NCBI GenBank assembly: GCA_964472545.1 | Contig: CAYYNP010000165.1 | Location: forward strand, 1-22,213 | DNA: 22,213 nt | Source of the DNA: CAYYNP01 sp964472545 | Lineage (GTDB): Bacteria; Planctomycetota; Planctomycetia; Pirellulales; Thermoguttaceae | Direction of reading: 5' to 3' | Shown here: in pieces, positions 15,757 through 22,213 of the stretch | Layout: every line of letters starts with the position of its first letter | Position numbering within the stretch: the stretch's first letter is position 1 | Position numbers and translations under genes: made by a program | Notes under the pieces: model-generated | What the model was told of the DNA's origin: nothing | Databases searched by the model: none | What the model saw: the letters and a program-made list of their open reading frames with translations, nothing else

Positions 15757-17685
15757 TCAGTGGGCAGCCAGGGCGATGCGGTAGCAGCGCAGGCAGCGCG
15801 ACGCCTCGCGGAAGGCCTCCGACGGTGTGTAGACGTCGTCGACCTCCTCGAAGTTGGTCAGGCGGTAATCGGCGTCGAGTTGGGCGGCGTGTAGCCGATG
15901 CTCTGCGCCCGGGGCCGCCGCGCCCGCCGTGTTGTGGCTCTTCAGCCGGTTGCAGAGATGCTCGAGTTCCTCTTCGGCGTCGGTGCTGCACGCCCCATCG
16001 CCGATGAACTGAGCGATGTGCTTCGCCGCGCGCTTGCCGGCGCCGAGGGCCGCGATCAGCGTGTCGGCGCCGGTGGAACAGTCGCCGCCGCAAAACAGCG
16101 AGGGGATCTCGGACTGGCCGGTCAACTCGTTGACCTCGAGCGTGCCCCAACGCGTGATCTCCACGCCCTCCTGGCCGATCACCGCGCCCACGTCGCAGCG
16201 CTGGCCGATGGCCGGGACCATGGCGTCGCACTGGAGCACGAAGTTGCTGCCCTCAATGGGCACGGGGCGTCGCCGGCCCGAGTCGTCGGGCTCACCGAGT
16301 TCCATCCTCAGGCATTCGAGGCCGGTGACCTTGTTGTCCTCATCGGCGAGGATCTTCACCGGCAGGACGAGCAGATCGAAGATCACGCCCTCCTCCTTGG
16401 CCTCGTCGATCTCGACCTGGTCGGCCGGCATCTCGGCCTCGGTGCGGCGATAGAGGATGTGTACGTCCTCGAAGCCCAGCCGCCGGGCCGTGCGTACGCA
16501 GTCCATGGCCACGTTGCCACCGCCGACCACGCACATCTTGGTGCCCTTAAGCGGGTTCTCGCCGTCGGCCACGGCCTTGAGGAAATGGATGCCGTGCATG
16601 AAGCCGTCGTACCCGGCCTCCTCGCCCTCGCAGCGCATGTTCATCGAGTTTGGCGCGCCCACGCCGAGGAAGGTGGCGGCGAAGCCTTCCTTGTGTAGAT
16701 CGTCCATGGTCACGTCGGTGCCGACCTTCACGCCCCAGCGGACTTCGGCGCCCATGCGCTCCATTCGCTCCGCCTCCTCGCGGAGGACGTGGCGCGGCAG
16801 GCGATAATCCGGGATGCCCACCGCGGCCATTCCGCCAGGTTCGTCGAGGGCCTCGAAAATGGTGCTGCGGTAGCCCAACTGGGCCAAGTAGTAGGCGCAG
16901 GCCAAGCCCGCGGGCCCGGCGCCGAGGATCGCCACCTTCTCGGTCTTGAACTCGGCAGCCGCGGAGTCGTGCAGGTTGCCACGGGCGCGCTCGCAATCGG
17001 CGGCGAAACGCTTCAGCGGCTTGATCGCGATGGCCGCGTCTTGCAACTGGCGGCGGCAATTGAACTCGCACAGCCGCACGCAGACCCGGCCAACCACGCC
17101 GGGCAGGGCGCAGTCCTCGAGCACGGTGTCCAGGGCCGCGTCGGTTTGTTGGAACCGCACCTGCTCCACGTAGCGCGGCACGTCGACGTGGGACGGGCAG
17201 GCCTGCATGCAGGGGGCGGTCACTGTGGCGGTGTAGTTCCCGCTCGGCCGGACCGTGCCGCTGCCCGCAGCGGCCAGGAAGTCGTCCTTGCGCTCGGCGA
17301 GGGCGTCGAGCACGGGCCTAGGCGAGGTACGCCCGATGTCGCACTTGGACGAGGACCGGATGGTTTCGGCCAGCGCGCCGAGCCGCTCGACGTCGGCGGC
17401 CTCGCCCTCGCCCCGGCAGAGCGCCTCGAGGATGCCGAGCATCTCGGTGAATCCGAGGCGACAGGGGAAACACTGCCCGCACGACTCGGCGTGGGCCCGG
17501 GCCACGAATTTGCGGCACATGTCCACCATGTCGATGTCCGGATCAAGCACCGCCAGCCCGTCCCAGCCCATCAGCGCCTTGATCGGCCGACCGGCGCCCA
17601 ACTCCGGAGGCTCGCTCGCAAGCTGCACGTCCAGATCGCCACCGCCTGTCCAGCGACCCCACGTCGAAACGACCGCTTCACTCAT
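15757..17685 (-). CDS. fdhB: Formate dehydrogenase beta subunit: NuoF C-terminal domain fused to GltD-like NAD(P)H oxidoreductase
   Basis: A 642-residue flavoprotein. Residues about 35-135 match the C-terminal [4Fe-4S] domain of NuoF/FdsB (ESCGQCFPCR: Cys69, 72, 75; fourth ligand Cys115). The FMN/NADH-binding part of NuoF is absent. Residues 155-642 are a glutamate synthase small-subunit (GltD) type module: Cys-rich [4Fe-4S] region (Cys159, 163, 192, 202, 206, 210), FAD loop GAGPAG (255-260), second Rossmann loop VVGGGNVAMD (386-395), YRRTEAEMPA (412-421) whose Arg pair usually favours NADPH, and the C-terminal FAD motif CGGDCSTGADTLIAAL. ATG 17685 has AAGGAG 11 nt upstream. The same design is known, from memory, for the beta subunit of NADP-dependent formate dehydrogenase of acetogens such as Moorella. 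It should pass electrons between FdhA and NADP(H). Confidence 0.88.
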   Translation of the reverse strand: MSEAVVSTWGRWTGGGDLDVQLASEPPELGAGRPIKALMGWDGLAVLDPDIDMVDMCRKFVARAHAESCGQCFPCRLGFTEMLGILEALCRGEGEAADVERLGALAETIRSSSKCDIGRTSPRPVLDALAERKDDFLAAAGSGTVRPSGNYTATVTAPCMQACPSHVDVPRYVEQVRFQQTDAALDTVLEDCALPGVVGRVCVRLCEFNCRRQLQDAAIAIKPLKRFAADCERARGNLHDSAAAEFKTEKVAILGAGPAGLACAYYLAQLGYRSTIFEALDEPGGMAAVGIPDYRLPRHVLREEAERMERMGAEVRWGVKVGTDVTMDDLHKEGFAATFLGVGAPNSMNMRCEGEEAGYDGFMHGIHFLKAVADGENPLKGTKMCVVGGGNVAMDCVRTARRLGFEDVHILYRRTEAEMPADQVEIDEAKEEGVIFDLLVLPVKILADEDNKVTGLECLRMELGEPDDSGRRRPVPIEGSNFVLQCDAMVPAIGQRCDVGAVIGQEGVEITRWGTLEVNELTGQSEIPSLFCGGDCSTGADTLIAALGAGKRAAKHIAQFIGDGACSTDAEEELEHLCNRLKSHNTAGAAAPGAEHRLHAAQLDADYRLTNFEEVDDVYTPSEAFREASRCLRCYRIALAAH

Positions 17686-17706
17686 GTCGGTTTCCACTCC
17701 TTGTCG

Positions 17707-17725
17707 GGCGCCCGGGGCGGGCGCC
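17707..17725 (-). promoter_or_regulatory. GC-rich leader hairpin upstream of fdhB
   Basis: A perfect 7-bp stem (GGCGCCC/GGGCGCC) with a 5-nt loop lies about 10 nt upstream of the fdhB Shine-Dalgarno. Placed in the 5' leader, it could affect translation or mRNA stability. There is no T-run, so it is not a normal terminator. It could also be incidental in GC-rich DNA. Confidence 0.35.
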
Positions 17726-17769
17726 GTATTGCAGCGCGTCAACGGCACATTATTGGCGACAAATGGGTC

Positions 17770-18180
17770 TTACGTCAATCGCAGCGGTTCGGTGGCCAAC
17801 TTGTCGAGTTCGTCCTGTATCCCAGCGATTCGGTCGGCGGGGCAACCGAGGCATTTCGCTTTACGCAGAAGCCCCCTGCCTGCCGGCGGCCGCACAACCA
17901 CAGTACCCAAGTCCGCAACAGCGGCGACGTGTCACGCGGCGATCGGAGTTCTCGCCAGAGGGCCTCGCCGGATAGCGCTACGGATCCCGGCGCTGTTATG
18001 CATCGAATCACGTCGCTCTTCGCTACCGGGCGCGGCCCGATCCGACAGCTTCACCAACGTGAAGTGATCCAGCACCTTGCCCTCGACGCCGACGTTCCAG
18101 CCGCGAAGCGTGTTCGTCGGCGTCGTACCCAAGCAGATCCGTACGTCGGAGTAGTCGATCATGACTTGGGGGCCTTCCAA
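17770..18180 (-). pseudogene. Decayed gene of unknown family, split by an in-frame TGA
   Basis: One minus-strand frame stays open from about 18180 to a TGA at 17934-17932 and then, in the same frame, to TAA 17772-17770. The first part reads VMIDYSDVRICLGTTPTNTL and GVEGKVLDHFTLVKLSDR. The second reads LLRKAKCLGCPADRI and DELDKLATEPLRL. Both have strongly GC-biased third positions, as real genes here do. Upstream of 18180 coding-like sequence continues in another frame (QVVLVEVMRAVGTLR), suggesting a frameshift too. No strong ribosome site is visible and I do not recognise the family. The TGA is followed by only a 4-bp CCGC/GCGG hairpin, too close to be a SECIS. I read it as a pseudogene. It ends 85 bp upstream of fdhB, on the same strand. 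Confidence 0.4.
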
Positions 18181-18384
18181 AGGCGCAGCGTACCCACAGC
18201 TCGCATGACTTCCACCAACACCACTTGCCCAACGCCCACGGGCAACTGAGCTACTCTCCCGTTGGGTAGTTCAATTTCCACTGGAGATGCCTTGCATGCA
18301 GGCCGTTGCGCCCGGTGAGGCGGGCATCTATCGCGCCCAGGAATACGTTCGTTTCTCGACGCAAGCGACGCAATCCCTTTCTAG

Positions 18385-18534
18385 CACGTAAGTTCTGTTG
18401 GAGGTGTCCGAGATCGCCGTCTCGTAATTCAAAACACCGAAAAGCCGTGCCGGACCGAGGTTTTCGACATCGTCTACACCCGGCGGTGCAAGTTCTGGAA
18501 CGACGTGTCTAGTGCGCCGCTGAAGGAGGGGTAA
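18385..18534 (+). pseudogene. Short C-terminal gene remnant, family unknown
   Basis: Between a TAG at 18382 and a TAA at 18532, 49 codons have strong coding character and read LVIQNTEKPCRTEVFDIVYT then KFWNDVSSAPLKEG. No start codon with a ribosome site exists. It looks like the tail of a lost gene. I do not recognise the family. Confidence 0.3.
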
Positions 18535-19142
18535 CATGTCGCCGAGAGGGCGCGCAGATAGTCCTGAGGCTTCAACGCCGCCGCCTTCCTCGCCCCCACC
18601 CCCACATCCCGCCGAGGGCTTCGACCGGCACCAGCGGCTAAGGACACGGCGCCCCGTAGCCACGCACGGCACGAAGCTGGCGCGGCCCCAGGATGCGAGT
18701 TTGGGGGCTGGGCCGTGTGATTGCCCCCTCGACAGCCAAACAGGGCTTCCTGGGCGTCAGAAGCGGCGTGGACTGGCGGCAACGGAACGGCTGAGGCAGC
18801 ACAAGCGTGCCACATCACGACCGGAGCATCCCGGTGGGCCCCATTGCCGGCGAATTCTCTCTTATGTCGCTCGTCTGGAATCTGCTCCCCAAATCATCCG
18901 GCAAGCTGTGCAGACACGGCGCGCCCTCCAGCGAACACGACCGACGATCTCGCGGGGCCGCACACGGGCTTCCGGGCTGGGCGGCGCTCTCCAATCGCCT
19001 GGCCCGATCGCCGGCGGAGGTTCTCACCGGGGTGCCGTGGAAGGGCTGCCGGCAGATTCTTGACAAGCGGCGTCGCGGGGGCCTAGACCGAAAGACTACT
19101 GCTTCGGCGGGGTGCCCGTCGCAAACTAGGGAGGAGCGAAGC
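18535..19142. other. Upstream region of the LEPR-type surface protein gene; no supported gene
   Basis: An open plus-strand frame begins at ATG 18536 behind an AAGGAGGGG, but its product is Pro/Arg-rich with no family features, and the SD-like bases are the Lys-Glu-Gly codons of the preceding remnant. The sequence TGCCGTGGAAGG at 19033-19044 matches the start of the dispersed element (copy B). Just before the surface-protein gene, CCGAA and TTCGG could form a small hairpin, then a strong AGGGAGGAG ribosome site lies about 7 nt before ATG 19143. Confidence 0.4.
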
Positions 19143-19397
19143 ATGGGAACGCTACGCGGTTGCCATCGTCGAAGACTGGTGCTCGAACCACTCGAACAGC
19201 GTGCCCTACTCTCCGGCGACCTTGCCGGCGCAGTGGGGCCGGCCGAAGCGGTCCTCTGCCAACCTGCCGACGATGTGGCCGTGCTTGCGGAGGCGGAGGA
19301 CGGGGGCGGCTCGTTCTCTCCCGCGGACGAGGGCGTGCTCGCACTGTGGAACTGGGCCGGGCCGCAAGATATCCCCGATGGCCCTGGCGGCGATTGA
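19143..19397 (+). CDS. LEPR-type leader region of a planctomycete surface protein (ends at in-frame TGA)
   Basis: ATG 19143 has an excellent ribosome site (AGGGAGGAG about 7 nt upstream). The 84 codons encode a basic start, then LVLEPLEQRALLSG (residues 13-26), the planctomycete LExLExRxLLS signature found at the N-terminus of many of their exported proteins. An acidic Ala-rich segment and LWNWAGPQDIPDGPGGD follow. The frame ends at TGA 19395-19397, but the very next codon starts the long frame 19398-21506 in the same phase, continuing without loss of sense. The two were surely one gene. Either a point mutation created the stop, or the assembly has a base error, or the stop is read through. 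Without the rest, this peptide has no domain. Confidence 0.75.
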   Translation: MGTLRGCHRRRLVLEPLEQRALLSGDLAGAVGPAEAVLCQPADDVAVLAEAEDGGGSFSPADEGVLALWNWAGPQDIPDGPGGD

Positions 19398-21506
19398 GTG
19401 CCGATCAACTTTGAGGAACAGGTCGGCATCCCGCCCGGCGCCCGTGTCACCCAGGTGATGATCTACCACGATATCGCGCACCCTCACAGCGGGGACATCG
19501 AAGTGCAGGTGTCCAACGCTTCCCACACCTGGACCGTCCGCGACAACCAGGGCGGGGCGACCGCGGATATCTCCGAGACGGTGACCGAGGAGTTGATCTT
19601 CGCCGGCGACCTCGATGCGCAGACGTGGTCCTATCGCGTCCGTGATACCGTGAGCGGCCAGACGGGCACGCTGAACGCCGTGCAGTTGTACGTGTTCTAC
19701 GAAGAGTCACCGGCGCCGGACCTCGCGCCATATCAGCCGGACCACTGGAACAACGTGCTCCCAATCGGAATCACGCCGTTGGACGCCGACGATTCTCATT
19801 CCTACGAAGGCCCGTTCACTGACTACCACACGCTCTACGTCAACTGGGCCGTGGCCAATGTGGGGACGGAAGCGGCCTCCGACTACACGGTCCGCCTGGA
19901 AGTGACGGGCCAAGGGGGCGGTGTTTGGGAGTATTCCTCGCTCAGCACCGGCTTGGGGGATGACTGGGAATCACTGGCGGCCGACCTCGCCGTGGGGCCA
20001 CTGTCGCCGGGGGATCATACGGTGAAGTTGTGGATTGATCACGCCAACGCCGTTGAAGAGATCGACGAGGAGAACAACGACTACGAGCGAACTATCGCTG
20101 TCGAGGCTGTCGCGGGCGAAATCCACGGTAGTGTGTGGGATGACCTTGACGCCGACGGTCAGTGGGACGTTGGCGAGCCCGGGCTGGCCGGAGTCACAGT
20201 CTATCTGGACCTTAACCAGAATGAGCGGCTCGATCCGGGTGAACCGAGCACAACGACTCAGGAAGACGATCCCCGTACGTCAGGTATCGATGAAACCGGG
20301 ACGCATCGATTCACCAATTTGGCTCCAGGGGATTACTCTGTTGCGGAGGTCGTGCCCAACGGCTACGAGGGGACCTTTCCTGACTACGCCATCGGCAGCG
20401 GCGAACTGAGGTTCGTACAAGTCCTAAGGGACGGCCAGGACGGTGTCGATGGGTTGAGCCGTGCTTGGTCTGTAACAGTGAGCCCTGATGGCAGTCACGT
20501 CTACGTAGCAGGGCGTTTCGACGATGCGGTAGCCGTTTTCAGCCGCGAGCCAACCAGTGGTGAACTGACCTTCGTGCAAGTTCTGAAGGACGGTCAGGAT
20601 GGCGTGGACGGGCTGGGGCAGGCATTGTCTGTGACCGTGAGCCCTGATGGTGGCCATGTCTACGTTACGGCGGAGGGTGACAATGCGGTGGCGGTCTTCA
20701 GCCGAGACAAGCTTCACCACTTGACCGTAGCGCCGCGCCAGATTGTCGATAATGTCAACTTCGGCAATAACCGGCCGATGGTCATGGGGCGCCACGTCTT
20801 CTACAATAACACGGCCTTCGACGGCAACGATCCTGGCTTCAACGATGTCGACGATCAGGCGATTGCCACCGACAAGGCGGCCTTGCTTCCCGGTGCCATC
20901 GCCAGCTTCGACAACTACACCAGCTATGGACATGGCATCAACGGCGTGATGGTCGACTTGGCCAGTCCTGCCGTTACTCCATCGGCGGACGATTTTCTGT
21001 TCCAGGTGGGTAATGACTCCAATCCGGCCGATTGGACGCCCATTACATCTCCCGTCAGCGTCGATGTACGCGAAGGTGCGGGCGTCGACAGTTCAGACCG
21101 CGTGGCGCTCGTCTGGCCCGACAACACGATCAGGAATACATGGCTGCAAGTGACAGTCCTGGCCGACCGGCTGGGGATGGCCGAAGACGACGTGTTCTAC
21201 TTCGGCAACGCGGTAGGCGAGGCAGGCAACTCGACGTCCAACACGCAGGTCACCACCACCGACTTGCTACTGGCCAGGAACAACCCCCGGAACTTCCTGA
21301 ACCCGGCGCCGATCAAGTTCGACTTCGACTACAACCGCGACCAACGGGTGAACGTCACCGATGTCCTGCCGGCGAGAAACAACGCCACAAACTTCCTCAC
21401 GGCGCTTACGCTGCTTGACCTGTCGGGTGAGGAAGCAGGCCTAGCGGCAACCGACAACCCGGCCACCAATGCCGTGGACAAGCTATTGATGGCGTACTGG
21501 CCGTAG
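19398..21506 (+). CDS. Multi-domain planctomycete surface protein with dockerin-like C-terminus
   Basis: A 702-residue continuation of the LEPR-leader frame; GTG 19398 is its first codon but has no ribosome site, so it probably needs the upstream start. Modules: P-domain-like beta sandwich (about 1-101), CARDB-like adhesion module (about 106-236, ending VEEIDEENNDYERTI), and SdrD-B-like domain (about 239-328 and 441-457: GSVWDDLDADGQWDVGEPGL, then LTVAPRQIVDNVNFGN). Two 53-residue beta-propeller (lactonase-type) repeats at 335-387 and 388-440 interrupt the SdrD-B-like domain. Residues 462-600 form a further planctomycete-type module, and 615-676 a dockerin-like pair of helices (TTTDLLLARNNP...DYNRDQRVNVTDVLPARNN). 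The protein is probably cell-surface or secreted. No partner gene is adjacent. Domain edges are estimates by eye. Confidence 0.82.
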   Translation: MPINFEEQVGIPPGARVTQVMIYHDIAHPHSGDIEVQVSNASHTWTVRDNQGGATADISETVTEELIFAGDLDAQTWSYRVRDTVSGQTGTLNAVQLYVFYEESPAPDLAPYQPDHWNNVLPIGITPLDADDSHSYEGPFTDYHTLYVNWAVANVGTEAASDYTVRLEVTGQGGGVWEYSSLSTGLGDDWESLAADLAVGPLSPGDHTVKLWIDHANAVEEIDEENNDYERTIAVEAVAGEIHGSVWDDLDADGQWDVGEPGLAGVTVYLDLNQNERLDPGEPSTTTQEDDPRTSGIDETGTHRFTNLAPGDYSVAEVVPNGYEGTFPDYAIGSGELRFVQVLRDGQDGVDGLSRAWSVTVSPDGSHVYVAGRFDDAVAVFSREPTSGELTFVQVLKDGQDGVDGLGQALSVTVSPDGGHVYVTAEGDNAVAVFSRDKLHHLTVAPRQIVDNVNFGNNRPMVMGRHVFYNNTAFDGNDPGFNDVDDQAIATDKAALLPGAIASFDNYTSYGHGINGVMVDLASPAVTPSADDFLFQVGNDSNPADWTPITSPVSVDVREGAGVDSSDRVALVWPDNTIRNTWLQVTVLADRLGMAEDDVFYFGNAVGEAGNSTSNTQVTTTDLLLARNNPRNFLNPAPIKFDFDYNRDQRVNVTDVLPARNNATNFLTALTLLDLSGEEAGLAATDNPATNAVDKLLMAYWP
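20400..20717 (+). repeat. Tandem 159-bp coding repeat (two beta-propeller blades)
   Basis: Bases 20400-20558 and 20559-20717 encode two 53-residue units that are the same length and nearly identical in sequence: GEL.FVQVL.DGQDGVDGL, then SVTVSPDG.HVYV and AVAVFSR. They match the YVTN/lactonase-type propeller repeat. Two blades cannot close a propeller, which needs six or seven. Confidence 0.85.
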
Positions 21507-21802
21507 CGTGAGTCGCGTAATCGTTCACACCCACCGGCCCGCACGCCGTCAGACAGCCGAGAAGGGCTCCAAGAGGCTGCCACTGAATCTACGACACGCC
21601 GTGGCCCAGATTCCAGAAGCCGCAAGCCGGGGCAGGTGCTGCACGAGTGCCCGTAGGTCAGCAGCCGCATCCACTCGACGCCGGCCGATACGACGTCACC
21701 GAGCCCGCTCAGCCGATTACTCCAGAGAGAACCCTCTGAACAGCCGTTTACGTGTCCCAGGCGGCCCTCTGGTGGCGTCTGCGAACCGGGCGTGAGCCCA
21801 GC
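21507..21802. other. Intergenic sequence after the surface protein gene
   Basis: About 300 bp with no frame of coding quality on either strand. I see no T-rich terminator for the surface-protein transcript and no recognisable element. An open frame starting at 21508 is Arg-rich and featureless. Confidence 0.4.
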
Positions 21803-21832
21803 GCAATCGGTCACCGTACAGACACTCTTTCC

Positions 21833-21930
21833 TCACCGGGAAGCCCGAGAGGTGCTGAGATACCTGTTCGGCCTCGGCGCAAGTTTCTGCTTGCGTAGGA
21901 CTGGATGAATCACGCCAGAATCGATGTTAC
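21833..21930. repeat. Diverged partial third copy (C) of the dispersed intergenic element
   Basis: It contains the exact 12-mer CAGAATCGATGT (21916-21927) and, upstream at the expected place, CCT.TTCG.CCTCGGCGC as in copy A. The hairpin between them has different bases (GCGCAAG/CTTGCGT here) but still forms a stem. The flanks diverge. The first half of the element is barely recognisable. Confidence 0.45.
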
Positions 21931-21976
21931 GAGGTGTTGCCAGGCAAGGCGTGGCGTCACGGCAGGCCCCTGCGAT

Positions 21977-22017
21977 GTGCTGGGGAGACAGCACCGGCAA
22001 AGTCGTGCCGGCAGCAC
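21977..22017 (+). other. Structured intergenic region with alternative pairings
   Basis: GTGCTG at 21977-21982 can pair either with CAGCAC at 21989-21994 or with a second CAGCAC at 22012-22017. The second pairing would enclose a perfect CCGGCA/TGCCGG hairpin (21994-22011, 6-nt loop). The two folds exclude each other. No gene follows inside the window on this strand, so function is unknown. Confidence 0.35.
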
Positions 22018-22066
22018 AACAAACAAGACGGGGGCCGTGGCTCGTCCAGTAAACGCCACGGCCCCC
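22018..22066 (-). terminator. Intrinsic terminator for minus-strand transcription
   Basis: A perfect 12-bp stem (22030-22041 with 22055-22066, GGGGGCCGTGGC/GCCACGGCCCCC) has a 13-nt loop. Read on the minus strand it is followed by GTCTTGTTTGTT, a T-rich tract (22029-22018). It would end a minus-strand transcript entering from beyond the right edge. The plus side lacks a T-run. Confidence 0.65.
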
Positions 22067-22101
22067 TGATCTAGTCACACACAACCGAGTGTGTATCAAA
22101 G

Positions 22102-22146
22102 GCCGGCGCCCGTTCTTATTAAGCTGGGAAGTCTACGGGCGCCGGC
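22102..22146. repeat. Second long GC hairpin at the right edge
   Basis: A perfect 12-bp inverted repeat (22102-22113 GCCGGCGCCCGT with 22135-22146 ACGGGCGCCGGC) surrounds an AT-richer 21-nt loop. It has no T-run on either side, so it could be an additional transcript-end structure or a palindromic repeat. It lies 35 bp right of the terminator hairpin. Confidence 0.6.
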
Positions 22147-22213
22147 GTCGAAGCAAGTGTGTCCTTTCGGCAAGCGTGCATGAATCGTTTTGAGGCATCT
22201 GGTATCGTTGGTT

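Noticed and set aside
17920..17934. TGA 17934-17932 as a selenocysteine codon
   Set aside because: The only hairpin (CCGC/GCGG) is 4 bp and begins about 7 nt after the TGA, too short and too close for a SECIS. The surrounding frame also seems frameshifted.
18215..18290. tRNA-like minus-strand sequence (GAGAGTAGCTCAGTTG)
   Set aside because: A D-arm-like piece is present, but there is no T-loop TTCRA, anticodon stem or matching acceptor stem.
18536..19063. 175-codon plus-strand frame behind an AAGGAGGGG
   Set aside because: The product is Pro/Arg-rich with no recognisable domain, and the SD-like bases are explained as codons of the preceding remnant.
19395..19450. TGA 19395 as a second selenocysteine codon
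   Set aside because: No SECIS-like stem with a GGUC-type loop lies 15-25 nt downstream. GCCGA/TCGGC pairing is possible only over a wide loop, and the context has no redox motif.
1..22213. CRISPR arrays, prophage or complete insertion sequences
   Set aside because: I saw no regularly spaced repeats, no cas, phage structural or integrase genes, and no intact transposase on either strand.

Overview
The window most likely comes from a member of the Planctomycetota. The best marker is the secreted protein at 19143-21506. It opens with the planctomycete leader signature (LEPLEQRALLS), carries P-domain, CARDB and SdrD-B-like modules, and ends in a dockerin-like tail typical of planctomycete surface proteins. 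Three Tat-exported enzymes of types common in planctomycetes support this. The DNA is GC-rich, genes are loosely spaced, and several intergenic stretches hold gene debris. A selenocysteine formate dehydrogenase implies that the host has selenocysteine machinery (none is in this window) and some anaerobic or C1 metabolism.

Layout. (1) 1-1000: a large inverted repeat, a zinc-ribbon membrane protein (minus strand) and tRNA-His (minus strand). (2) 1100-7334, plus strand: an eroded accessory island. It holds a truncated ThiF/E1-like fragment, a decayed RHS C-terminal core, an apparently intact DUF2235 (Tle1-like) alpha/beta hydrolase, a frameshifted DNase I-like (EEP) gene, a DUF1444-like fragment and an intact secreted EEP gene. 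Two copies of a ~230-bp intergenic element (2409-2640 and 5114-5347) punctuate this island; a weaker third copy lies near the right end (about 21833-21930). (3) 7520-12422, minus strand: two neighbouring Tat-leader proteins related to L-fucose/arabinose isomerases, then a Tat-leader aldo/keto-reductase-like protein whose usual catalytic Tyr and Lys I cannot find. (4) 13013-17685, minus strand: a two-gene formate dehydrogenase operon. Its alpha subunit is read through an in-frame UGA (Sec359) that is followed by a textbook bacterial SECIS hairpin. Its beta subunit is a NuoF-C-terminal/GltD fusion expected to deliver electrons to NADP(H). (5) 17750-19140: decayed coding remnants. (6) 19143-21506: the LEPR-type surface protein, broken by an in-frame TGA at 19395, with two 159-bp tandem beta-propeller repeats inserted inside an SdrD-B-like domain. 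(7) 21507-22213: noncoding, with the third repeat copy and a cluster of strong hairpins including a minus-strand terminator.

How it fits together. FdhB and FdhA should form one soluble complex interconverting formate and CO2 with NADP(H) as the likely carrier. The Tat trio looks like an exported, carbohydrate-related enzyme set. The left island mixes RHS, Tle1-like hydrolase and nuclease-fold genes, which recalls a polymorphic-toxin locus, but most members are damaged. The clearest special feature is the selenoprotein; the most open question is the dispersed structured intergenic element.
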